NCBI GenBank assembly: GCA_938003515.1
Contig: CALKYL010000261.1
Span: 1-12,802 of the forward strand
DNA from: an uncultured bacterium
GTDB taxonomy: Bacteria > Planctomycetota > UBA1135 > UBA2386
DNA length: 12,802 bases
Reading direction: 5' to 3'
In this document: positions 7,786-12,802 of the stretch, piece after piece
Layout of the letters: the number at the start of each line of letters is the position of its first letter
Numbering within the stretch: position 1 is the stretch's first letter
Made by a program: the position numbers and the translations under genes
The notes under the pieces: generated by a model
Told to the model about the DNA's origin: nothing
Database searches by the model: none
Seen by the model: the letters and a program-made list of their open reading frames with translations, nothing else

Positions 7786-7896
7786 ATGGCTGTAGCCAAG
7801 AAGAAGGCCGCGAAGCGGAAGGCCGCGAAGCGAAAGGCGACGAAGAAGAAGGCCGCCAAGAAGAAGGCCGCCAAGAAGAAGGCGGCGAAGAAGTAG
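7786..7896 (+). CDS. 36-residue Lys/Ala-rich basic peptide, histone H1-tail-like
   Basis: The start at 7786 is fixed by a near-ideal Shine-Dalgarno AAGGAGG (7773-7779) with 6-nt spacing. After MAVA the whole protein is six five-residue units (KKKAA, KRKAA, KRKAT, KKKAA twice more and again) ending in KK. It has no acidic, aromatic or hydrophobic-core residues, so it should be highly positively charged and either disordered or helical when bound to nucleic acid. Such AAKKK repeats are known from H1-like tails of bacterial nucleoid proteins; here the tail stands alone without a folded domain. A DNA/RNA-compacting or polyanion-binding role is inferred. Its own promoter-like element, leader hairpin and strong ribosome site suggest high expression. 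The next gene starts 10 bp later. An ATG at 7681 in the same frame would make a longer protein, but it lacks a ribosome site and would lie partly upstream of the predicted transcript start. Confidence 0.7.
   Translation: MAVAKKKAAKRKAAKRKATKKKAAKKKAAKKKAAKK
7798..7887 (+). repeat. Six 15-bp tandem units encoding KKKAA-type pentapeptides
   Basis: Six consecutive 15-bp units, based on AAG AAG AAG GCC GCC, fill most of the small gene. Units 4 and 5 (7843-7872) are identical at the DNA level and the others differ by a few bases. Slippage here would change protein length in frame by five residues. Confidence 0.85.
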
Positions 7897-7906
7897 CTGG
7901 TCCGCC

Positions 7907-8716
7907 GTGAACGGAAACGCAAAGAGCTGGCGCTCGGCCGCGATGCGAAACGCGTCCGCGCTCTGCGTGTGCGCGGCATTCGTCGCAGTAGGCGGTTCTT
8001 GGTTGTATTGGACCTACAAGGTCAGCTCCGTCGCCCCGGGATCCGTGCCGGCGTACGGCGTGTTCGGGGATGCCTTTGGTGTCTTGAATGCCCTGTTCTC
8101 AGGACTTGCCTTCGCGGGGTTGATCGTCACGATCCTGCTGCAGCGGCGGGACATCGTCGAGGCCCGAATTGCGCAGCAAGAGTCTGCTTCAGCGCTGTCT
8201 GCGCAACTGGCTCTCTTGCAGCAGAGTCATGAAGGCAGCCGGTGCCGCCTCAGCATGGACTTGGTGAAGGAAGCGGCGAGTCCTCAGGGATACGAACGCG
8301 CCATCGCGGCCTACAACTGCCTCCGCATCGCGAACCAGAGCACAGACAATCTGCGCATGTTGGTGCGCACGTGCACCCACGAGTATCCGATCGTCGGCTT
8401 CGACGAGGCTTTCGGCAGGAGCGCAGACGAGGAGCCGGGGACCTCGGGCTCCCGTAACGGTGACAGGGATGCGCACTGTCTTTGGGCGCAGCTGACACTC
8501 TGGATGCAATGGCTCTACGCCTGCGACCAGGGCATCGCCGACCGAGAGCTGCTGAAGCAGTATTATTCCTCAATCTGGCCGTGGTGGCGCGACTTGGTTC
8601 GGCCAGTCGTGGACGCCGTCCGTGAAGAACTCCAGCGGCCGGGCAGCAAGCAGGTGCCGCCCTATTCTTGGCTGGAGTTGCCCGGCCGCTTCGACGCGAT
8701 GTTCGGCATGACCTGA
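7907..8716 (+). CDS. Two-TM membrane protein resembling the membrane module of putative Abi-type phage proteins
   Basis: 269 residues from the GTG at 7907, 10 bp after the basic-peptide stop; the ATG at 7943 is an alternative that keeps both TM helices. TM1 is about residues 17-36 and TM2 about 56-78. TM2 contains the phrase GDAFGVLNALFSGLAFAGL and is followed by LLQRRDIVEARIAQQ, a charged, probably coiled stretch to about 108. This order (TM, FG-x-LNxLFSGLAFAGLI, coiled coil, soluble domain) is what I recall from a scattered family of membrane proteins that includes putative phage abortive-infection proteins; the match is from memory and not proven. The soluble C-terminal part is Trp/Tyr-rich (LWAQLTLWMQWLYA, YYSSIWPWW) and unrecognised. 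Composition is clearly less GC-rich than the neighbours (line 8341-8400: 35 of 60 G+C; line 7381-7440: 47 of 60), suggesting acquisition by transfer. Translation may be coupled to the upstream gene. Confidence 0.8.
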   Translation: MNGNAKSWRSAAMRNASALCVCAAFVAVGGSWLYWTYKVSSVAPGSVPAYGVFGDAFGVLNALFSGLAFAGLIVTILLQRRDIVEARIAQQESASALSAQLALLQQSHEGSRCRLSMDLVKEAASPQGYERAIAAYNCLRIANQSTDNLRMLVRTCTHEYPIVGFDEAFGRSADEEPGTSGSRNGDRDAHCLWAQLTLWMQWLYACDQGIADRELLKQYYSSIWPWWRDLVRPVVDAVREELQRPGSKQVPPYSWLELPGRFDAMFGMT

Positions 8717-8754
8717 CGTGGCCCTCCGCGCACCCTGGCTGGGCGCGGCCGTCA
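8714..8754. terminator. Candidate bidirectional terminator containing both stop codons
   Basis: Two converging genes end here. TGACG (8714-8718) pairs with CGTCA (8750-8754), and CCGCGC (8726-8731) pairs with GCGCGG (8743-8748), with CC/GG continuing inside. The two stop codons (TGA at 8714; TCA on the plus strand at 8752) sit in the outer arms. There is no T-tract. Confidence 0.45.
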
Positions 8755-11190
8755 GAAGAAGACCTGTGCCTCGTCGACGCCGACCCAGACGCCCGTCGAC
8801 GCCGGGTTCGCGGTGCCGAGCACCTCGACCTCGAGCCAGTGCAGGCCCGCCGGCAGGTTCTGCACCTCGAACACCTGCGTGAAGCCCTTCGGCGTCGGCG
8901 CATAGGTGTCGACGACGGTCGCCGCGACGCCGTCGATCCAGATGCGCGCGCGGCCCCGGTCCGGTCCGACGACGCCGTGCAGGCGCACGCCGGTCCCGTC
9001 GAACGGCAGCGACGCGCGATCGCCGGGCTGGGCCGACCGGCGGTGTCCGTAGATGAGGTTGCCGGGCGACCACGCCTGGGTCCACGCGCTCTGGAAGCGC
9101 CACGGGTCGCGGTTGTCGTCGTACGACTCGTAGTTCGTCGCGAGCTGCCAGGTCGCGCCGCCGTCGGTCGAACGGATGTGCCCGTCGAAGACGCCGGCGA
9201 ACACCGTCTGGTCATTGGCGTAGTCGGGCGACACGGCGAGCGCGCGGGCGTTGCCGGTCAGCTGCGTCGGCACGCCGGCCGGCGCCCAGCTCTGGCCGCG
9301 GTTCGTCGAGACGTAGAGGCCGCCGCCCGACGTCATCGCGAAGATCGTCGAGTCGTTGACGAAGTCCGGTGAGACCCGGATCGCCGTCGGCAGGTAGCCG
9401 TCGAGGCCGGTGTTCGACGCGGTCGACGTCAGCCCGTAGTTGTCGAGGATCACGAAGCCGACCCCCGATACCGCCGCGTAGAACTCACCGGTCGTGGCGA
9501 AGTCCGGCGGCACGGCGAGCGCGTCCTCGACGATGCGCCCGCCGTAGGTCTTCGCGAAGGTCTGCCCGCCGTTGAGCGACACGAACAGGCCGGGGCCCGC
9601 GACGAACATCGTGCTGTCGGTCGCGTAGTTCGGCGACAGCACGATCGTGCGCGTGTAGGGCTCCTGGATCGGCTGCTGCACGGTGACGCTCCACGTCACG
9701 CCCCGGTCGGCCGAGCCGTAGACGACGCCCATCTCCGAGAGCGCATAGACCCGGCCGTCGGTCGCGAACGCCGGCGAGAACGCGATGTCGCGGATCACGA
9801 ACTCGCCGGTCCCGTGCGGGTTGGGCTGCCCTGGTACGAAGGGGAAGTCGACCTTGGTCCAGCTGTCGCCGCCGTTGTTCGACACGCGCACGCCGAAGAT
9901 CACGCCGCCCATGACGATCTGGTCGCTGGCGAACGTCGGCGACACCTCGATCTCGTAGATGCTGCCGCCCCGGAACTCGGCGCCGACCGTCTGCCAGGTC
10001 GCGCCGCGGTCGCGGCTGCGCAGCATCGCCTGGCCGTAGCCGCCGACGAACACCGTCTGGTCGACGGGGTAGTTCGGCGACAGCACGACGCCGCGGCCCA
10101 TGCGCGTGCGGTTGATCAGCGTCTCGAACCACGACAGCCCGTAGTCGGTGCCCAGCACCATGCCCTCGAACGTGCCGCAGTAGACCCTGCCGTCGAGGAA
10201 CCAGTTCGGCGAGACCGTCACGCACTGGAAGTGGTTGTCGCTCTGCGCCGAGACGTGCACGGGCACGGGCAGCAGGAGCCAGTTCGCCCCGGAGTCGATC
10301 GATCCGAACAGGCCGAGCGTCCTGGTCGCCGCGTAGACGAACAGCGGCGTCTGGCCGTTCGGCGGCACGACGAGGTCGACGTCGTTGACGAACGCATCCG
10401 GAATCGTGCTGATCGGCGCGTAGGTCGGCGGCGACGTCGCGGTCGCGGGCACCAGCGTCGTCACGACGCCCGCGCCCCACGTCGCGAGCCACGCGACGCG
10501 GTCCTGGAGCACGTTGGGCGAGATCTCGATGTCCCGGACCGGGGCAGGGGCCGCCCCGCTGCTCCACGTCAGGCCGCCGTCCCGCGAGACGTGGATGCGG
10601 CTGTCGTCGGTGCCGACGATCACGAGCCGGTCGACGTCGAATGCCGGCGACACGCCGATCGAGGTGATGCCGGCGCCGTTGTTCGGCAGCGGCAGCTGCT
10701 GGAACGACGCGCCGCGGTCGTCGGTGCGGAACAGCTGCCAGCCGTTGCGGTTCACGAACAGCGCGTGCTTGCCGGCGCGATTCAGCTTCGCGACCTCGAT
10801 GTCGTAGATGCCGCCCGGCAGGCTCGGCGGCGGCGCCGACCAGCTGTTGCCGAAGTCGGTCGACACCTGGAAGCCGCCGTCGCTGGTGCCGACGTAGACC
10901 GTGCCGGTCACCGCCCAGTCCGGCGCGAACGCGACGGCCTTGTAGGTGTTGCCGCGCAGCCCGTTGTGCATCGCGCGCCACGTGAGGCCGCCGTCGCGGC
11001 TGATCAGCAAGAGGTTCATCGAACCCCACGGCGACGCGCAGATCAGCGTCCGGTCGTTGGCGAAGTCCGGGGACACCGCGACGACCTCGACGGGATCGTG
11101 CGGATGGTGCGCGCGGGCCAGGGGCGCGAGCAGCACCGAGACGGAGACGGAGACGGCGCGTGCATACGCACGCGCGGCACGAGTCGGCAT
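8752..11190 (-). CDS. Secreted BNR/Asp-box (sortilin/Ycf48-like) repeat protein with C-terminal beta-sandwich
   Basis: 812 residues from the ATG at 11190, preceded by GAGGAG about 6 nt upstream. The frame extends 26 residues further up, but without signal character. Signal peptide: about 1-27 (basic start, VSVSVSVLLAPL, cleavage ARA/HH). Residues about 35-690 alternate two motifs. One is a strand like VSPDFANDRTLICAS or LSPNYPVDQTVFVGG. The other is an Asp-box such as SRDGGLTW, STDFGNSW, SIDSGANW, SRDRGATW, STNRGQSW and STDGGATW. About a dozen of each imply one or two large beta-propellers. Residues about 690-812 (FDGTGVRLHGVVGPDRGRA, then RIWIDGVAATVVDTY and LPAGLHWLEVEVLG) match the carbohydrate-binding-like beta-sandwich often attached to surface proteins. 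I see no sialidase active-site set, so glycan or surface binding is more likely than hydrolysis. It lies alone, after a 346-bp gap with several regulatory-looking elements. Confidence 0.9.
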   Translation of the reverse strand: MPTRAARAYARAVSVSVSVLLAPLARAHHPHDPVEVVAVSPDFANDRTLICASPWGSMNLLLISRDGGLTWRAMHNGLRGNTYKAVAFAPDWAVTGTVYVGTSDGGFQVSTDFGNSWSAPPPSLPGGIYDIEVAKLNRAGKHALFVNRNGWQLFRTDDRGASFQQLPLPNNGAGITSIGVSPAFDVDRLVIVGTDDSRIHVSRDGGLTWSSGAAPAPVRDIEISPNVLQDRVAWLATWGAGVVTTLVPATATSPPTYAPISTIPDAFVNDVDLVVPPNGQTPLFVYAATRTLGLFGSIDSGANWLLLPVPVHVSAQSDNHFQCVTVSPNWFLDGRVYCGTFEGMVLGTDYGLSWFETLINRTRMGRGVVLSPNYPVDQTVFVGGYGQAMLRSRDRGATWQTVGAEFRGGSIYEIEVSPTFASDQIVMGGVIFGVRVSNNGGDSWTKVDFPFVPGQPNPHGTGEFVIRDIAFSPAFATDGRVYALSEMGVVYGSADRGVTWSVTVQQPIQEPYTRTIVLSPNYATDSTMFVAGPGLFVSLNGGQTFAKTYGGRIVEDALAVPPDFATTGEFYAAVSGVGFVILDNYGLTSTASNTGLDGYLPTAIRVSPDFVNDSTIFAMTSGGGLYVSTNRGQSWAPAGVPTQLTGNARALAVSPDYANDQTVFAGVFDGHIRSTDGGATWQLATNYESYDDNRDPWRFQSAWTQAWSPGNLIYGHRRSAQPGDRASLPFDGTGVRLHGVVGPDRGRARIWIDGVAATVVDTYAPTPKGFTQVFEVQNLPAGLHWLEVEVLGTANPASTGVWVGVDEAQVFF
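11138..11155. repeat. Hexanucleotide (GAGACG)x3 in the signal-peptide coding region
   Basis: Three perfect GAGACG copies encode the V-S-V-S run at residues 13-18 of the BNR protein's signal peptide. Gain or loss of a unit would lengthen or shorten the hydrophobic region by two residues without a frameshift. Confidence 0.8.
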
Positions 11191-11230
11191 GGAGACTCCT
11201 CGAGAGTGGGGAGCGAGACGGGAAGTGGCG

Positions 11231-11238
11231 ATGGTAGC
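11231..11238 (-). promoter_or_regulatory. Candidate -10 element of the BNR gene
   Basis: On the minus strand GCTACCAT gives the hexamer TACCAT (11236-11231), another member of the GCTANNNT pattern. Start of transcription near 11224 would give a leader of about 34 nt with the GAGGAG ribosome site near its end. Confidence 0.4.
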
Positions 11239-11246
11239 GGGGCTTC

Positions 11247-11279
11247 GCCGCCTCGGCGGCGGCCGCACCCGTGCGGCCG
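11247..11279. promoter_or_regulatory. Two adjacent perfect dyads upstream of the BNR promoter
   Basis: GCCGCC/GGCGGC around TC (11247-11260) is followed, sharing base 11260, by CGGCCGCAC/GTGCGGCCG around CC (11260-11279), a perfect 9-bp-arm inverted repeat. The larger one ends 23 bp before the TACCAT hexamer, covering the -35 region on the minus strand. A transcription-factor site is plausible, though GC-rich palindromes are common at this base composition. Confidence 0.45.
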
Positions 11280-11316
11280 ACCGTCACGGGCAGGGCGCGT
11301 TCCGCGGCGCGTCATC

Positions 11317-11352
11317 CACCGCGGACCGGTCGTTCACCGCGGACCGGTCGTT
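11317..11352. repeat. Perfect 18-bp tandem direct repeat (two copies)
   Basis: CACCGCGGACCGGTCGTT occurs at 11317-11334 and again, identical, at 11335-11352. Each copy contains the palindromes CCGCGG and GACCGGTC, so the pair puts two dyads 18 bp apart. It is about 95-130 bp upstream of the predicted BNR transcript start. It may be a double operator or simply a recent tandem duplication. Confidence 0.9.
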
Positions 11353-11492
11353 CGACGCAAGTTGTCGTGCGGCCGCCACATCGTGAGGTCCTGGCCATCC
11401 ACGCCGGCATCGTGGTCGCGCCCGCGGTCGCCGCCGGGGTGCCGCGAAGGAGCCCGTATGAAGATCCGCAGTGCTCGCCCGCGTCGCGCTTG

Positions 11493-11528
11493 GGCCGGTC
11501 GGCTCGGAGCGCGCGAGCGCGCCCGGCC
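11493..11528 (-). terminator. Candidate terminator of the secreted propeller gene
   Basis: GGCCGG (11493-11498) pairs with CCGGCC (11523-11528). Inside, GCGCG (11509-11513) and CGCGC (11518-11522) form a stem around CGAG, with one-sided unpaired bases 11499-11508. It begins 8 nt past the stop at 11537. No U-tract is visible. Confidence 0.35.
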
Positions 11529-11536
11529 GGTGGGTC

Positions 11537-12619
11537 TCACCTGCCGACCCGCACGAGCAGGCCGTTGCTCCACCAGCTCGCGCCCGTCACGCTCAACCCC
11601 GCGTGCTGCACGAAGAACGTCCGGTTGGCGACCGACGCCGGCAGCTGCACGGGGTAGAAGAAGCTCGGCGCGACGCCGCCGGTGGTGAAGCCGAGCACGG
11701 CGTTGTCGATGCTCGTGTAGAGCGAGCAGCCCGTCGTGCCGAGCAGCGGGTCGAGCAGCAGCGGCAACGGCACGTTCTGGAACTCCGTCCGGCTGCTTCC
11801 GACGAGCAGCGCGCCGGCGTGGCCGACGGTGGCGCCGGTCGACGGGTAGCCGGTCGACAGCGTCGTCAGCAGGCTGCCGGCGCGCAGCGAGCCGGCTGCG
11901 CGCAGCGCGACGCCGCCGCAGCCCTGGCCGTAGGGCAGCACCATGCCGCTCGCTTCGGCGCCGCGCAGCGCGACGTTGCCCTGCGCGTAGCGTTTCGCCG
12001 TGCCCGTGAACGGGTCGATCACGAACCAGCCCGTCTCGCCGCCGACCAGCTCTCCGTCGTCGCGCACCGCGAGCCAGCGGATGTCGTTCGACCCCGGCCC
12101 GCCGACGTCGGCGAACGCGCCGGTGCCCGGATCGAGCACGCCGAGCCCGTGGCTCGTGCTCCACGCGTAGAGCACGCCCTCGCGGACGGCCAGACCCTCG
12201 ATGTCGACGCCGGTCGCGCCGACGAACGTGCGCGCACCGGTCGCCGTGTCGATGCGGAACAGCTGGCCGTTGCCCGGCACGAACTCGATCGCGAACAGCT
12301 CGCCGTTGCCCGCGTCCGCGAGCGCGCGGGTGTCTCGTGCGGGGGCGACGATCTCGAGCTCGAGCGAGCTCGGATCGAGGCGCGTCAGGAAGTACGCCGG
12401 CGTGCCGAGCAGCGTGCGGCCGATCGTCCACAGATCGCCGTTCTCGTCGCGGGCGAGGCAGTCGTGGCCGAACAGACCGGCCGCGACCGGCGTGCCCACC
12501 CCGGTCCGGGAATCGACGGCCCAGACGGTGCCGCCGTAGGTCACTCCGAGCATGTCCTGGGCAGGGGCCGTGCCCACGGCGGCGGCGGCGGCGAAGATGA
12601 CGGTCACGACGGAGCGCAT
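11537..12619 (-). CDS. Secreted beta-propeller protein with planctomycete-type C-terminal domain
   Basis: 360 residues from the ATG at 12619; the frame extends 21 residues upstream, but this start opens the signal peptide (MRSVVTVIFAAAAAVGTAPA, cleavage about residue 20) and has GAGGA about 8 nt upstream. Residues about 23-215 carry repeated blade-like phrases in which a short strand ends in a value-type D-x-x-T/S-G turn: TVWAVDSRTG, LTRLDPSSLE, LFRIDTATGA, LGVLDPGTGA and FVIDPFTGTA. This resembles quinoprotein/WD-like propellers. Residues about 229-360 are a separate domain starting YGQGCGG, with LLVGSS, VPLPLLLDPLLGTTGCSLY, FFVQHAGL and the terminal WWSNGLLVRVG. I associate this domain with many secreted planctomycete proteins. 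Two Cys pairs may be disulphide-linked outside the cell. No catalytic site is recognised; the function is unknown. It is separated from the downstream BNR gene by a hairpin and a long gap, so it is probably not in the same operon. Confidence 0.85.
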   Translation of the reverse strand: MRSVVTVIFAAAAAVGTAPAQDMLGVTYGGTVWAVDSRTGVGTPVAAGLFGHDCLARDENGDLWTIGRTLLGTPAYFLTRLDPSSLELEIVAPARDTRALADAGNGELFAIEFVPGNGQLFRIDTATGARTFVGATGVDIEGLAVREGVLYAWSTSHGLGVLDPGTGAFADVGGPGSNDIRWLAVRDDGELVGGETGWFVIDPFTGTAKRYAQGNVALRGAEASGMVLPYGQGCGGVALRAAGSLRAGSLLTTLSTGYPSTGATVGHAGALLVGSSRTEFQNVPLPLLLDPLLGTTGCSLYTSIDNAVLGFTTGGVAPSFFYPVQLPASVANRTFFVQHAGLSVTGASWWSNGLLVRVGR

Positions 12620-12680
12620 GCGGATGTCCTCGGTCTCGTGGAGCGCCGGCCGCGAAGGGACCGCGCGATCGGCACGCCGC

Positions 12681-12696
12681 ATAGTCGGCGCGCCGA
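12681..12696 (-). promoter_or_regulatory. Possible -10 with overlapping 12-bp palindrome upstream of the propeller gene
   Basis: On the minus strand GACTAT (12686-12681) is a modest -10 match giving a leader of about 55 nt. It overlaps the perfect palindrome TCGGCGCGCCGA at 12685-12696, which could be an operator. It does not share the GCTANNNT pattern of the other candidates. Confidence 0.25.
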
Positions 12697-12720
12697 TGGC
12701 CGTAACGGCGTCGGCGGTCG

Positions 12721-12736
12721 TCGCCGGCGCCGGCGA
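12721..12736. promoter_or_regulatory. Perfect 16-bp palindrome in the divergent intergenic region
   Basis: TCGCCGGCGCCGGCGA is a perfect palindrome ending 23 bp before the TACACT hexamer at 12760, so it abuts the expected -35 of the right-edge gene. It could serve either divergent gene. Confidence 0.4.
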
Positions 12737-12756
12737 GTGGTCGTTGGCCGTCGGGC

Positions 12757-12765
12757 GGCTACACT
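12757..12765 (+). promoter_or_regulatory. Candidate -10 element for the right-edge gene
   Basis: GGCTACACT contains the hexamer TACACT (12760-12765), matching four of six -10 consensus bases (TAtaAT aligned as T,A,-,-,-,T plus an A shift is weaker), and fits the GCTANNNT pattern. Transcription from about 12772 would place the GGAGG ribosome site just inside a leader of about 14 nt. Confidence 0.4.
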
Positions 12766-12785
12766 GCGCCGCCCCGGAGGTCTAA

Positions 12786-12802
12786 GTGCGGTCGCTCTCG
12801 TT
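12786..12802 (+). CDS. 5' end of a gene running off the right edge
   Basis: A GTG at 12786 is preceded by GGAGG (12776-12780) with 5-nt spacing and by a promoter-like TACACT. Only five complete codons (M-R-S-L-S) fit in the window. A basic residue followed by small and hydrophobic residues would suit a signal peptide, but nothing can be said about function. Confidence 0.45.

Larger units (their letters stand above)
11191..11536. other. 346-bp intergenic region upstream of the BNR gene
   Basis: No convincing gene lies here. From the BNR ATG outwards it holds a Shine-Dalgarno, a promoter-like TACCAT, two GC-rich dyads (11247-11279), an 18-bp tandem duplication (11317-11352), and, just past the stop of the next minus-strand gene, a compound hairpin (11493-11528). 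Confidence 0.6.

Noticed and set aside
7798..7887. CRISPR or satellite array from the 15-bp repeats
   Set aside because: The repeats are contiguous, in frame and coding for Lys/Ala; there are no spacers.
7764..7910. Acidic Glu/Gly-rich frame overlapping the basic-peptide gene
   Set aside because: It is the +1-shifted reading of the AAG-GCC repeats and lacks its own ribosome site, whereas the ideal Shine-Dalgarno serves the ATG at 7786.
8752..11190. Sialidase (neuraminidase) annotation suggested by the Asp-boxes
   Set aside because: Asp-boxes also occur in sortilin/Ycf48-type propellers, and I could not see the arginine triad or RIP motif expected of a sialidase.
9814..11688. Plus-strand 624-residue frame antisense to the BNR gene, including an ATG at 11458 behind AAGGAG with good spacing
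   Set aside because: The translation is low-complexity Arg/Ala/Val without domains and overlaps well-supported genes. The 11458 start would give about 76 residues of Arg/Ser-rich sequence that runs antisense into the propeller gene. The ribosome-site match is probably chance.
12552..12785. Plus-strand 77-residue frame ending just before the right-edge GTG
   Set aside because: Most of it is antisense to the start of the propeller gene, with no ribosome site or recognisable composition.

Overview
The window is very GC-rich DNA, about three quarters G+C by eye. Gene content suggests Planctomycetota: a Ser/Thr kinase fused to a formylglycine-generating-enzyme-like domain, several secreted FG-GAP, BNR and beta-helix repeat proteins, and C-terminal domains of the kind common in planctomycete secreted proteins. 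This assignment rests on protein style only; there is no rRNA or marker gene here.

Layout. A 5'-truncated FG-GAP/VCBS propeller protein (+, to 2152) converges on a two-gene minus-strand unit. In that unit a transmembrane Ser/Thr kinase (6179 to 3255) is followed after 58 bp by a predicted lipoprotein (3196 to 2174). Divergent from the kinase is a secreted beta-helix-like protein (6426-7622, +). Next on the plus strand come a 36-residue Lys/Ala-rich basic peptide (7786-7896) and, 10 bp later, a two-TM protein with visibly lower GC (7907-8716). The latter recalls the membrane module of putative Abi-type phage-resistance proteins. It converges on a secreted BNR/Asp-box protein with a C-terminal beta-sandwich (11190 to 8752, -). 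Upstream of that on the same strand is a secreted propeller protein (12619 to 11537, -). At the right edge another plus-strand gene appears to start at 12786.

How the parts may work together. Five of the eight recognisable complete or partial proteins look exported or lipid-anchored, so this is largely a cell-surface/secretome locus. The kinase is the only clear signalling protein, and the lipoprotein is the only gene obviously co-transcribed with it. The basic peptide and the two-TM protein form a second small unit with different composition, plausibly acquired.

Regulation. The intergenic gaps carry a recurring GCTANNNT element, at five sites that all fit a promoter position, often with a GC-rich dyad 23-24 bp further upstream. 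There is also a strong leader hairpin before the basic-peptide gene, a UGCG-loop hairpin between the kinase and beta-helix genes, and a perfect 18-bp tandem duplication upstream of the BNR gene. I saw no tRNA, rRNA, CRISPR array, transposase or integrase.
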